A stretch of DNA of 64,000 bases from Terriglobales bacterium (GCA_035691485.1 DASSIZ010000069.1:62001-126000); one strand, 5' to 3'; positions 35,185 to 44,024 are shown, counted from the first letter of the stretch. Translations and numbers: made by a program. Notes: generated by a model from the letters alone, not told the origin.

Positions 35185-36201
35185 TTAGAGTTCCTTCTCG
35201 AGCCCGGCCCCGAGGGGAATGACCCCGGGTACGAGCCACTTGGTCCACATTTCGTCCACTTTGCTCTGGAAGAAGTCAATGTCTTCGTCGATGAAGTGGT
35301 TGAAACGGCCTTGCTTTTCCAGATAATCACGAACCGGGAGGCGCTTGAATTTTCCCTCGGCAATTTGCTTGGATTTGCCGTAGAGCTTCACTGCGCCGTT
35401 CTCGATTTCGTACAACGGCCAAACGCCGGTGTTGACGGCCAGCTCGCCGAGCTCGTGCGCCTGGAGAGGATCGAAATCCCATCCCTTGGGGCACGGGTTC
35501 AGACAATGCACGAAGGTCGGTCCACCGATGCTGAGGGCGCGGCGGACAACGTTCATGGCCTGCAACGCGTAGGACGTGGAAATGGTCGCCACGTACCGGC
35601 AGGTGGGATGTCCGATAGCCATCAGGGGCGCGACATTCTTCTTCCAGCGGTGATTCATGATGCGACGCTTCTTGCCGGGGAAGCTGAACGAGGTGTTCGC
35701 TCCGTAAGGAGAAGTGCCGGAGATCTGAATGTCGGTGTTGGCATAGGACTCGTTGTCGTACATGAGGATGAGGAGGTTGTAATCGGGATGGGTCAGAGTC
35801 GCCGAGATGGCGCCCAGGCCCATATCCGCGCCACCACCGTCGCCGCAGAAGGCGATGACGTTGATGGGCTCATCTTTCATTTTGCCTTTGCGCATCTGCG
35901 CGCGGAACGCGGCGGCCGCGCCCAGCACAGCAGATCCGGAGCTGCCCAGCTGGGTATGCATCCAGGGCACGCCCCACGGGGTGGTGTAGTACGACGTGTT
36001 GGCGACGTACATGCAACCGGTCGAGCCCAGCACGATCGTGCGGGGGCCGGCGGCCTTGGCCAACAGCCGCATCATCTGGGCCGACTCGCAGCCTTGGCAG
36101 GTGCGGTGGCCGGATGTGTAGTATTCGTTGTGGGGGACTTTCTTGACACCCTTAAAGTCCTCCAGGTTTTGGGTCGGTTTTTCGTCTACAAAGATAGCCA
36201 T
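35185..36201 (-). CDS. 2-oxoacid (oxalate) oxidoreductase, beta subunit
   Basis: This 338-residue subunit binds thiamine diphosphate and one [4Fe-4S] cluster. Cluster ligands are C35 and C38 (HRTCQGC), C63 (STGCMYV) and C237 (LNPCPKGW). The thiamine motif GDGGGADMGLG begins at residue 120 and ends with N150/N155 (YDNESYANTDIQISG). It follows the alpha gene by 44 bases and precedes the antiporter. By itself it fits PorB-type subunits of any 2-oxoacid:ferredoxin oxidoreductase; the oxalate assignment rests on the alpha subunit and the antiporter. Confidence 0.9.
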   Translation of the reverse strand: MAIFVDEKPTQNLEDFKGVKKVPHNEYYTSGHRTCQGCESAQMMRLLAKAAGPRTIVLGSTGCMYVANTSYYTTPWGVPWMHTQLGSSGSAVLGAAAAFRAQMRKGKMKDEPINVIAFCGDGGGADMGLGAISATLTHPDYNLLILMYDNESYANTDIQISGTSPYGANTSFSFPGKKRRIMNHRWKKNVAPLMAIGHPTCRYVATISTSYALQAMNVVRRALSIGGPTFVHCLNPCPKGWDFDPLQAHELGELAVNTGVWPLYEIENGAVKLYGKSKQIAEGKFKRLPVRDYLEKQGRFNHFIDEDIDFFQSKVDEMWTKWLVPGVIPLGAGLEKEL

Positions 36202-36245
36202 GTTGTCCTAATCCTTTCCGGCGCCAGGTACACGTCCGAGACGTG

Positions 36246-37472
36246 CTAGTCCCGCAGCCCGATCCATTGCGTCAGCGGTACGGACTTGCCTTCCGCAGCC
36301 TCGAGCGTCTTCTCGGTCATCGTCTTGACATCCTGCAACGTGACCTCGCGACCACCCAGCCCGGAGATAAAGCCCAACACCGGCGGCTTGGGTCCCTTGC
36401 CCGGATACAACGCGGTCCTGACTTCGGTGGCGACCACGCCGCTCAGGTAGGGAGAGCCGAAGGAGAAGTCGCGATCGACAACGCCAACGGCCTTGAAACG
36501 GCTGAGGCACTTGGCCAGCTCCTCGGCCGGGAAGGGCCGGAACCAGCGCAGGCGAACAAAGCCGACCTTGATGCCTTTCTTGCGCAGATCGCGGATGGCG
36601 ACGTGCATCGGCATCGACATAGTCCCCATGCCGAGCAGGACGACGTCAGCATCCTCGGTCATGAACTCCTCGAAGAACGGGTTGCCGTACTTGCGGCCGA
36701 AAATCTTCTCGAAGTCGGTATAGGCTTCGCGAATGACGTCCATGGACCGCTCGGTGACAGCGAAGTTCTGCTTGCGGACTTCCATCACCCAGTCCTCGTT
36801 GACCTGAGGCGCGATGGAGATGACGTTGTCCGGGTGCATCAGCAGATTGCCGCGGTCGTAGCGGGGCAGGAACTTCTTGACCTGCTCGGCCGAGGGAATC
36901 TTGATCAGCGACTGCGAGTGGGTGAGGAAGGCGCCGTCGCAACTGATGGCGCAGGGCACCAACATGCGGGGATCTTCCGCCACGCGGTAGGCGATGAGGG
37001 TGGTATCGAGGCACTCCTGGCCGCTATCAACCCAGGTCAAGAGCCAACCGAGGTCGCGGACGGCAAGAGCATCGTTGTGTTCGGTACCGAAAGCGCCGGG
37101 ATCGTCGAGCGCGCGGTTGCCCACCATGGCGATCATGGGGACGCGCAGCGCCGGGGTGACGGTGAGGGCTTCCATGGCGTACATCCAGCCCACGCCGCTG
37201 CTGCCGCAGAAAACGCGGGCGCCGCAGACGGAGGCATGCTTGACGATCTCAAATTGTGAGTGTTCGCCCTCGGCCACGATGAACTCGCAATCCATCTCTC
37301 CATCAGCGTTCAACTGGGTGATGTATTGCATGACCGTGTCGTACGGGCGAATCGGATAAGCCGTGACCACGTCCACGTCAGCCAGCTTGCAGGCGATCGC
37401 CATGGCTTCCGAACCCGTTATCAGGGCTTCCTGTTCGGCTTGTTTTTGTTCTGCCACTGCCATTGTTGCCAT
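36246..37472 (-). CDS. 2-oxoacid (oxalate) oxidoreductase, alpha subunit
   Basis: This 408-residue subunit has the pyrimidine-binding thiamine domain (E70 in AEGEHSQ as the likely catalytic Glu), the SSGVGWMYAMEALT loop, and the C-terminal domain (DVVLLGMGTMSMPMHVAIRD, VGFVRLRWFRPFPAEEL). The substrate motif is YPIRPYD (39-45), where pyruvate enzymes have YPITPSS. Arg42 replaces the Thr that contacts pyruvate, as expected for a doubly charged substrate such as oxalate. AAGGAG is six bases from the ATG. The gap to the gamma-delta gene is 16 bases. Confidence 0.9.
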   Translation of the reverse strand: MATMAVAEQKQAEQEALITGSEAMAIACKLADVDVVTAYPIRPYDTVMQYITQLNADGEMDCEFIVAEGEHSQFEIVKHASVCGARVFCGSSGVGWMYAMEALTVTPALRVPMIAMVGNRALDDPGAFGTEHNDALAVRDLGWLLTWVDSGQECLDTTLIAYRVAEDPRMLVPCAISCDGAFLTHSQSLIKIPSAEQVKKFLPRYDRGNLLMHPDNVISIAPQVNEDWVMEVRKQNFAVTERSMDVIREAYTDFEKIFGRKYGNPFFEEFMTEDADVVLLGMGTMSMPMHVAIRDLRKKGIKVGFVRLRWFRPFPAEELAKCLSRFKAVGVVDRDFSFGSPYLSGVVATEVRTALYPGKGPKPPVLGFISGLGGREVTLQDVKTMTEKTLEAAEGKSVPLTQWIGLRD

Positions 37473-37488
37473 ACGATTCTCCTTCTAG

Positions 37489-38664
37489 CTAGGCTTTCTG
37501 GGCGATTTCCAGGGCCTTGGCGGCCTGGTCCTTGTACTGTCCTTTGAAGCGGTAACCGTGCGAACGCTCGGCTGCCGGAGCCGCCACCAAGGTGTTCAGC
37601 GTCGCTTTGTAGGCTGCCTTGTCCTTGCGGAAGGCTTCCCACTGGCTGGCGCTGTTCACAAAGGCGGTTTCCGGAACCATGCGGATGCAGTCGGGCACCG
37701 GGCAAACTTCTTCGCAGATGCCGCACCCGCAGCAGGCTTCGAGGTTGGCATCATAGGTGCCGTCGGGCGTGACATCGAACGACCCATCCGGGCAGTTCAG
37801 CCAGCACAGCGTGCACTTAGTGCAGGTCTCGAAGTTCACTACCGGGCGCAGGGTGCGAGTAGTCGCTTTTTTCAACTTGTCATTGCGGACCGGACGGAAG
37901 CCGCCGAGCTGCTTGGTGACGGGGTCAGGATAGGGACCGCCCTGCCCCTGCCCCGGGATGGAAACGCCCAGGCGCATGGCAGAGGAACCGATGAGCTCGA
38001 AGTGCTCAAGTTTTTCGGCATTGCCGGTGCCGGGCTTCACGTCGATGGTGGAGAACTTGTCGAAGACATTGCGGGCGGAGGTGACTTTTAAAGGATTCTT
38101 CAGACTGCCGCTGATGAATTTCTCCAACGCGGAGAACTTTGCAAGTTCCGGCAAAGCCTTGACGATGGCACCGAGGATACGCACGTCAGTGTGATCATCT
38201 TTGAAGACCCACATACCGGAGAAGCTGGTGACGCCACGGACCACGCCAAGCTTGTAGGGCTTATCGTGGGTGTGGAGCGCCTTCAGCAGGGTGGTGGGCT
38301 GCTCCAGCGAGGCAACGATCAGGGTCGCGCCCGCCTTGAGGTGCTCGGTCACAGGCTGGACGCCGTACCAGCCCCAGGACTCGATCCCTTTGCAGAGCGT
38401 GTCGTCCAGGACAACGGTGACGTCGGTTTGTTTGGGCTCGTACTGAGCCATTCCTTTTTCCAGGGTCTCATCGTCGGTAGCGACAATGGCAAAGCTCTTG
38501 GCGGGAATGCCGTTCCGTTCGGGGCTGTCCCCGTAACGGCCAAAGGAAAGGCCTGGTTTGCCCTCATTGTGGGCGGCCAGGACGATTCCGCGGCAGATAT
38601 TCTTCGCCAGAGTCTTTTGGAAGACCCCACGGTAGATGATTTCGATCGCAAATAACTGGCCCAT
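37489..38664 (-). CDS. 2-oxoacid (oxalate) oxidoreductase, fused gamma-delta subunit
   Basis: This 391-residue protein begins with the gamma domain (FAIEIIYRGVFQKTLAKNIC, GRYGDSPERNGIPAKSFAIV) and ends with a two-cluster ferredoxin delta domain. Cluster ligands are C281, C284, C287, C291 and C311, C314, C317, C321. Fused gamma-delta architecture is known in the Moorella thermoacetica oxalate oxidoreductase, and most four-subunit pyruvate enzymes keep them apart. GGAGG is seven bases from the ATG. It opens the enzyme part of the operon, 18 bases after the regulator gene. Confidence 0.9.
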   Translation of the reverse strand: MGQLFAIEIIYRGVFQKTLAKNICRGIVLAAHNEGKPGLSFGRYGDSPERNGIPAKSFAIVATDDETLEKGMAQYEPKQTDVTVVLDDTLCKGIESWGWYGVQPVTEHLKAGATLIVASLEQPTTLLKALHTHDKPYKLGVVRGVTSFSGMWVFKDDHTDVRILGAIVKALPELAKFSALEKFISGSLKNPLKVTSARNVFDKFSTIDVKPGTGNAEKLEHFELIGSSAMRLGVSIPGQGQGGPYPDPVTKQLGGFRPVRNDKLKKATTRTLRPVVNFETCTKCTLCWLNCPDGSFDVTPDGTYDANLEACCGCGICEEVCPVPDCIRMVPETAFVNSASQWEAFRKDKAAYKATLNTLVAAPAAERSHGYRFKGQYKDQAAKALEIAQKA

Positions 38665-38682
38665 CTGGCGACCTCCATTCGT

Positions 38683-39393
38683 TTAGTGCTGCATGAGTAC
38701 GAGTTGCGTGACTTCCTCCAGGTGTCGGCGCATGGCCACTTCCGCGGCCTTGGCTTCCCCCCGGCAAAGTGCGGTAAAAATGCGTTTATGACCTTCGAAG
38801 GACTTTTGTGGCCTTCCTTCGAACTGCATATTGCGTTCGCGAGTTTCCCGGAGCAGGTCCATGAGCACGTCCACTACATGCAAGACCACGGAATTGTTGG
38901 CGGCCGCGGCGATGATGTAGTGAAACTCGGCGTCCTCGTCGATGGAGAACTCGCCGCTAGCCACCTTGTTGGCCTGGCTTTGCAGGATCTGCTCCAGGCG
39001 AGCGAGCTGTTCGGCGCTAATGTGGCGCGCGGCGCGCGCGGCGATCGGAGGCTCGACAATGATGCGGACGTCGAGCAACTCGGCAACGTGCTTGCGCTTT
39101 TGCAGTAGCGCGGAGAACAGCGGGTTCACCAGCGCGTCAGGAGAGATGTCGCGAACGATCGTCCCGGCACCCTGTCGCGGTTCCACCAAGCCAATCATTT
39201 CCAGCCGGCGAATGGCATCGCGGATGGAGCTGCGACTGACTTTGCACGAAGCTGCCAGTTCACGTTCCGAGGGGAGCTTGTCACCGGGCTTCAGCTCCTG
39301 GAGGATGAACTGTTCCAGTTTCCGCGCGACCTGGTCGTAGACCTTGTCTTTGCGGACTTCAAAGGGCGGCTTGAGGGTGCTGGCCAAGGGCAT
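38683..39393 (-). CDS. GntR-family (FadR/FCD) regulator of the oxalate operon
   Basis: Taking ATG 39393 gives 236 residues. An N-terminal winged helix (KLPSERELAASCKVSRSSIR, RRLEMIGLVEPRQGAGTIV) is followed by an FCD effector domain (LLDVRIIVEPPIAARAARHI, DAEFHYIIAAAANN, FEGHKRIFTALCRGEAKAAE, MRRHLEE). The metal-binding Asp/His residues of FCD are visible. It is the first gene of a five-gene operon, 18 bases before gamma-delta. A 7-bp-arm dyad at 39400-39422, directly before the start codon, suggests autoregulation. The likely ligand is oxalate or a related acid (inference). Confidence 0.9.
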   Translation of the reverse strand: MPLASTLKPPFEVRKDKVYDQVARKLEQFILQELKPGDKLPSERELAASCKVSRSSIRDAIRRLEMIGLVEPRQGAGTIVRDISPDALVNPLFSALLQKRKHVAELLDVRIIVEPPIAARAARHISAEQLARLEQILQSQANKVASGEFSIDEDAEFHYIIAAAANNSVVLHVVDVLMDLLRETRERNMQFEGRPQKSFEGHKRIFTALCRGEAKAAEVAMRRHLEEVTQLVLMQH

Positions 39394-39399
39394 TCTGCA

Positions 39400-39422
39400 A
39401 CTGGTCTGACAACCCGACCAGT
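39400..39422. promoter_or_regulatory. GntR operator candidate ACTGGTC-N9-GACCAGT
   Basis: Arms of seven perfect bases flank a 9-base spacer, ending seven bases before the GntR start codon. The TGGTC/GACCA core matches the general FadR-subfamily operator style. Confidence 0.6.
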
Positions 39423-39679
39423 GCACAGTCTAGGCCGCGCAGAAAATCCCGCAGTGATTGGCATCACCCGGCATTGTGACCAAAACGGAACGGCCGGTGA
39501 TGACCGGACATCGGGTTCGCATTCAGATCATCGTGCATGGAGGAGCTCCGCTGCGTTAAGAGCGCGGGCCAGCAGCAAACCAGCATCCCCGGCGTGCGCG
39601 CCCTAACCCGGATGATGATTCAGGCTTTGACCGTCTCGCGGAGTACAATCCTGAACGAGTTCCGAGGAGAGGGACCCCT

Positions 39680-40024
39680 ATGTGCGCCGAAGCCAAAAGC
39701 CCGGTATTGCAAATGGAGGTGGATCGTCAGCCCGAAAAAATCATCGTGCGCTGCACCGGGCGGGTAAACCTGGACTCGTGGACCTTATTTTCCAAGACCG
39801 TACGTGACCTGTTTGCCGAGCAGAAACCAATTCGCGTGGACCTGTCGAATGTGACCCTGGTGGACAGCACCGGGATCGGGGCCTTTGTCAGCGTGTGGGC
39901 GTCGGCCAAGGGCAGCGGCAGCGACCTGAAGTTCTGCAATCCCAACAAGCGCGTGCAGGACGTGGTGGAGATCACCAGGCTGCACGGCATGTTCGAAAAC
40001 TTTCCCACCGGCGCGGGGGCGTAA
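39680..40024 (+). CDS. STAS-domain anti-sigma factor antagonist
   Basis: This 114-residue protein is one STAS domain: PVLQMEVDRQPEKIIVRCTG, RVNLDSWTLFSKTVRDLF, IRVDLSNVTLVDSTGIGAFV, then DLKFCNPNKRVQDVVEITRL and HGMFENFP. The Ser in VDSTGIG is at the phosphorylation site of SpoIIAA-type antagonists. Partner kinase or sigma factor genes are not adjacent. GAGGAGAGG sits about eight bases before the ATG. It would act through a partner-switching pathway. Confidence 0.9.
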   Translation: MCAEAKSPVLQMEVDRQPEKIIVRCTGRVNLDSWTLFSKTVRDLFAEQKPIRVDLSNVTLVDSTGIGAFVSVWASAKGSGSDLKFCNPNKRVQDVVEITRLHGMFENFPTGAGA

Positions 40025-40270
40025 CAATGCGAACATGTAAAGGCGCCCGTGAGCCGATGCTGCACGGACGCCGAACCTGATTCGATCAGATGAGCTTAAG
40101 CCAATTTCTTGACTGACTGAAGCACTCGCCCCACGCACAGGTTTCTCCGATTGCCGAATTGGAACGCCGGCTTCGTCGAAACGTAAACGTTGGCTTGCGT
40201 CACCGCGCCTTGGCGAGCCGCCGCTCTACAATAATCGGCGAATGAAGGTGCTGTTGTTGCGGAGCGGCCG

Positions 40271-41920
40271 ATGCACGCATCGCTGATCGAAAGCCAGTTA
40301 TCACAGATGACGCCGGAACAACTACGCGCAGCGGCGGCGGCTATGCTTCCGCCGGCGGCGACGACCAGCGAACGCGTCAGCGCGATTGAAGCTGCATTGT
40401 CCAGTCCTGGGGGCCAACAGCTGCGCGAGACCATGGCGCGATGGATCGTGCGCGAACTGGTGCCGGTGGAGGCTCTGGTGCCCGAGGCATACGCGGCATG
40501 GCGAGCGCCGGTACGCGACGCGATGATGTACGTAGTTACCCACCTGTCGGCGGGAAGGCTGGCGCCGAAATTACTGGAACAACTGGAACTGCCGCCGAAA
40601 ACGTCGGCGGAAGCGCGCCTGCTGCGGCTGATCGCAAAAGTGCCGGGACTGCAAAAGCTCGGCCAGGTGATCGCCCGCAATAGGCACCTGAGTCCGGCAC
40701 TGCGCAACGCGCTAGCAAAGCTGGAAAACGGAATTCGGGATGTTCGTCCAGAGGACATGGCGGCGATTATCCGCCGGCAACTGGGCGCCCGCCTCGACGA
40801 ATTGCAGGTCCAAATCAAGCCCGGTATTTTGTCGGAGGCGAGCGTCAGCGCGGTGGTGCGTTTCACCTGGCTGGATGCCGACACGGGCAAGCGCCAGCGC
40901 GGCGTGTTCAAAGTCCTGAAGCCGCACATCCCCGACTGCTTCGCCGAAGACATGGAATTCCTGCACGGCCTGGCACAGTGGTTCGGGACGCGGCACCGCG
41001 AATACGGATTCGGGCGTCACGTGATCTCGGACACCTTCCAGAAAGTGCGCCGGCTGCTGCAACACGAAGTGGACTTCGCGCGCGAGCAGAAGACGCTGCT
41101 GGAAGCGTGGGAACAGTACCGGAACGAAAAGAAGGTGCGCGTGCCAAGGCTGATTTCAGCGCTGTGCACGCCCACGATTACCGCCCTCACGGAGGAGCGC
41201 GGCGTAAAGGTAACGAATGCAGCGGCGCACCTGCCGGATTGGCGGCGGCGTCAGATCGCCGAGCAATTGGTGGAAGCGCTGGTGGCGGTGCCGCTGTTTG
41301 CCGCCGACGAGAACACCCTGTTCCACGCCGACCCTCACGCCGGCAACCTGCTTTACAACAGCGCGACCCGGGAGTTGATCATTATTGATTGGGCTTTGCG
41401 CGAACGACTGACTCATGTCCAGCGCCGCCACCTGGCGCTGCTGTTCCTGGCCATGACGGTGCGCGATCCGGTGGGAACGGCCGAGGCGGCGCGGGCCCTG
41501 AGCCAGTTCCGGATTAAGACGCGTTCGCCGCAGGCACGGACGATCCGGCGTTGCGTGACTCGAATGCTGGAGGAGATGCCGGCGACAAAGCTGCCCAGCG
41601 GAGCGGATGTCATGCGGCTGCTGGAGAGGCTGGCGGTGCAGGGCATCCGCTTCCCTGCTCCGCTGATCATGTTGTCGAAGGTGCTGCTGACGCTGGACGG
41701 GATCGTGGAGGATGTCGCGGGAGTGAAGCCGGGAATCGGCTTCTCGCTCGCGCGCCACCTGGCGCAGCGCTGGATGGCCAATCCCGCCGCGTTTCGCTCT
41801 CCGGTCCAGGCGAAGGACTGGCTGACACTGCAGTGCAGCGCGCTGCTCTATCCCAGCCGTTTGTGGGTGCGGGGCGAAGAGGCGCTGTTGAACCGTCTTC
41901 TGCCGGAAAAGCGGCCCTGA
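40271..41920 (+). CDS. ABC1/UbiB-family atypical kinase
   Basis: This 549-residue protein has the ABC1 signature: KLGQVIARN (KxGQ motif), VFKVLKPHI (nucleotide Lys), HEVDFAREQ, and HADPHAGNLLYN. The metal-binding Asp is in IIIDWALRERLT. The usual DFG is DWA here. ABC1 proteins support ubiquinone or other isoprenoid-lipid pathways. About 150 residues precede KxGQ, including a helical region. There is no C-terminal transmembrane pair as in E. coli UbiB. No quinone genes adjoin it, so the pathway is not shown. Confidence 0.88.
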   Translation: MHASLIESQLSQMTPEQLRAAAAAMLPPAATTSERVSAIEAALSSPGGQQLRETMARWIVRELVPVEALVPEAYAAWRAPVRDAMMYVVTHLSAGRLAPKLLEQLELPPKTSAEARLLRLIAKVPGLQKLGQVIARNRHLSPALRNALAKLENGIRDVRPEDMAAIIRRQLGARLDELQVQIKPGILSEASVSAVVRFTWLDADTGKRQRGVFKVLKPHIPDCFAEDMEFLHGLAQWFGTRHREYGFGRHVISDTFQKVRRLLQHEVDFAREQKTLLEAWEQYRNEKKVRVPRLISALCTPTITALTEERGVKVTNAAAHLPDWRRRQIAEQLVEALVAVPLFAADENTLFHADPHAGNLLYNSATRELIIIDWALRERLTHVQRRHLALLFLAMTVRDPVGTAEAARALSQFRIKTRSPQARTIRRCVTRMLEEMPATKLPSGADVMRLLERLAVQGIRFPAPLIMLSKVLLTLDGIVEDVAGVKPGIGFSLARHLAQRWMANPAAFRSPVQAKDWLTLQCSALLYPSRLWVRGEEALLNRLLPEKRP

Positions 41921-41972
41921 TCGCAGAATTCCGCCGAGGGCTCAAAACCGGCATTTCGGAACCAACCAGGCG

Positions 41973-42785
41973 CTACGACCCCGAATCGATCGCCGCCAGG
42001 CGCTCGGCGATGATGGTGTACACCGAGGGATTGAAGACCAGCCCGACGTGCGTGCCGGAAACTTCGAAATCCACTTCCTGGGAACCGCTGCGACAGTAGC
42101 GCCAGTTCACGATGCCGTCGTCGCGCGTGTAGATCGCGGTCTGGACAACCGACTCCGGCAATTCCCCGCGCAGCGAATTCACGAAATCGCAGGTGCAGCG
42201 AGGCGTATAGCAGTCGGGATTCACGCGCTCTCCATGCTGGTCAAGAATGTGCCGCCGGACAACATTGGTGGCATCGAGCACTGACTGGTGCAGGACGGTG
42301 CCGCGGAAAGGGGCTCCCAGCGTGGTAACGGAAGCAACGTCTCCCGGCATCTGCGCGGCAACCGAGCGGGCAATGATGCCTCCCAGGCTGTGCCCGATCA
42401 GGTGCACTTTGGCACCCGATTGCCGACGCGCCGTTCGAATGGTCCGGGCAAGGCGATAGCGAATCAGCAGGTTGGGACACTCGGCATTGACGCCGATATT
42501 TGACAAACACGAGCGATACCCGACGCGCTGCAACCAGGAATTGAGGTGGGCGACGTAGATGTCGCTGCCCAGGAAGCCGGGAATTACGACCACTGCCGTG
42601 CCCGCACCGTGTGGTATCCCTAAACCGTAGAACACCGGCGAGGCGTGCAGCAGGAGGAGCTCGGCGCCGAACAGCGCCTCTTTCCAGATGGCAAGATTGG
42701 CATCCGCCTCGTGTTCGCGCACCCGGGGCCGGGCCGCACCGCTATCCACGGTTCTGCGTCGCGTAGCTCCTCGTCTCGTTCCCAT
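41973..42785 (-). CDS. Alpha/beta-hydrolase, lipase-like
   Basis: This 270-residue protein has an oxyanion-region VVVIPGFLGSD, a nucleophile elbow IGHSLGGI, TLGAPFRGT after it, a later Asp (IYTRDDGIVNW) and a His (SGTHVGLV). Together they give a complete Ser-Asp-His triad. The basic N-terminal 35 residues may not be translated, as a clear start is not evident. It lies on the same strand downstream of the phasin-like gene and could act on polyesters or lipids of storage granules; that link rests on position only. Confidence 0.8.
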   Translation of the reverse strand: MGTRRGATRRRTVDSGAARPRVREHEADANLAIWKEALFGAELLLLHASPVFYGLGIPHGAGTAVVVIPGFLGSDIYVAHLNSWLQRVGYRSCLSNIGVNAECPNLLIRYRLARTIRTARRQSGAKVHLIGHSLGGIIARSVAAQMPGDVASVTTLGAPFRGTVLHQSVLDATNVVRRHILDQHGERVNPDCYTPRCTCDFVNSLRGELPESVVQTAIYTRDDGIVNWRYCRSGSQEVDFEVSGTHVGLVFNPSVYTIIAERLAAIDSGS

Positions 42786-42999
42786 TCGCTCGACCGAAAC
42801 TCTTTCGCTGCGCCTCGATAACCTGCGGAGGGCCGCTAGCCTCAGGTGCCAGGTTGCTGCATGAGAATAGGGGACACGCGATTCCCAATCGCTCGTTTCG
42901 AGATATATCGCACGGCACGAGAATGTTCAAGCCTGTCGACCGGCGTGCCTCCGTCGAACTGCGGCGCGCCGGTCAACAGATCATTGCGCGTCCACCGTG

Positions 43000-43929
43000 T
43001 CAGGCGCCGGCGTGCGCCGCCTGGACCTTTTCGGTCTTGCGCGATGCGGGGCGCTTGCGGCGCTCCCTCATGTTCACCACTTTTGCACCATCCCGCGGCT
43101 TCATCATGGAGGTTATGAACGCCTTCTCCGCGTCCACAAAGTTCTTGACTCCTTCGCCGGTCAGGTTGGCCATGGGTAGCAAACGCGTCGGGGTCAGCAT
43201 CTCGACGGTCTTGGTCGCCGTCTTGAGATTGACGTTCATCTGTTGTCCGATGACGTCGAGCAGCCGCTTCTGCGCCTCGATGAAGGCGTTGGTCGCCTCG
43301 CGCGCCAGCTTCGGCAGTTCCGTTTTCTTGGCGTGCTTGGCGGTGTCGGGTTTGCCTGACGTGGCCTTGGCAGTTTCCTGGGCTACGAGGTCGAGAAACT
43401 TCTTTTGCGCCTCGACGAAGGTATCCATTCCTTCGCGGGCGAGCTCGACCAGGTGCGTACCCTGATAGCCCTTGCCGGCCTTCACGTCTTCCAGCCAGGC
43501 GATGGTTTGCTTGCTCGTGATCTTCAAGAATTCCTCCTGCATGCGGATGAAGGTGTCGATACTGCGCCGCACCAGGTCGGTGGTGGCTACCAGCGGCATG
43601 GAACCGTTGACGCGCTCCTTGACGCCTTCCATGAGGATCTCGTTTTCCTTTTGCGCCATGTTGAGCAGGATTTGCTGCGCCTCCATGAAGCTGGAAGTGC
43701 CCTCGACGGCGAGTTCGGCGAGAATTGCCAAAGGTGAATTCTCCGGGTCGGATAGGCCCTCGCGCAGGTTCTTCATGGCAATCGCGTTTTGCCGCATCGC
43801 CACGTCAACCAGCACGCGCTGGGTAGCGAAAAAGCTTTCAACTCCTTGCTGCACCCACCCTGTCAGCAAAGAAAGGAAAGACGAAGGCCGGGGATGGGCG
43901 GCGGGACGGGGCTTGGTATCTCTTGGCAT
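43000..43929 (-). CDS. Six-repeat phasin-like granule protein
   Basis: This 309-residue helical protein contains six copies of a unit of about 35 residues with the pattern (E/R)G-x2-F-x2-(A/M)Q-x3-L. Examples are GVESFFATQRVLVDV, GTSSFMEAQQILLNM, SIDTFIRMQEEFLKI, GMDTFVEAQKKFLDL, ATNAFIEAQKRLLDV and GVKNFVDAEKAFITS. Classical phasins are 150-200 residues with a similar F-x-Q-x-L helical core. GGAGG lies six bases before the ATG, and a PhaR-type site sits upstream. Both ends are basic. It would coat polyhydroxyalkanoate granules. Confidence 0.75.
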   Translation of the reverse strand: MPRDTKPRPAAHPRPSSFLSLLTGWVQQGVESFFATQRVLVDVAMRQNAIAMKNLREGLSDPENSPLAILAELAVEGTSSFMEAQQILLNMAQKENEILMEGVKERVNGSMPLVATTDLVRRSIDTFIRMQEEFLKITSKQTIAWLEDVKAGKGYQGTHLVELAREGMDTFVEAQKKFLDLVAQETAKATSGKPDTAKHAKKTELPKLAREATNAFIEAQKRLLDVIGQQMNVNLKTATKTVEMLTPTRLLPMANLTGEGVKNFVDAEKAFITSMMKPRDGAKVVNMRERRKRPASRKTEKVQAAHAGA

Positions 43930-43944
43930 GATGCCTCCAATTTG

Positions 43945-43955
43945 CTGCGCTGCAG
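43945..43955. promoter_or_regulatory. PhaR operator candidate CTGC-N3-GCAG before the phasin-like gene
   Basis: CTGCGCTGCAG matches the CTGC-N3/4-GCAG consensus reported for PhaR and is 15 bases from the phasin start codon, just upstream of its ribosome site. Confidence 0.6.
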
Positions 43956-44015
43956 CATTACGATTAAACCCTAGTCTTTTCGCGGAAATGTGTCAATATG
44001 CTTCTTGAAATTTGT

Positions 44016-44024
44016 TGCACCGCA
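44016..44024. promoter_or_regulatory. Weaker PhaR half-consensus TGC-N3-GCA before phaR
   Basis: TGCACCGCA has inner half-sites of the PhaR consensus and lies 13 bases before the phaR start. Confidence 0.4.

Noticed and set aside
35185-38664. Reading the three-gene complex as a plain pyruvate:ferredoxin oxidoreductase.
   Set aside because: The Arg in the YPIRPYD motif, the fused gamma-delta subunit and the adjacent OxlT-like antiporter fit oxalate better, although an assay is needed to decide.
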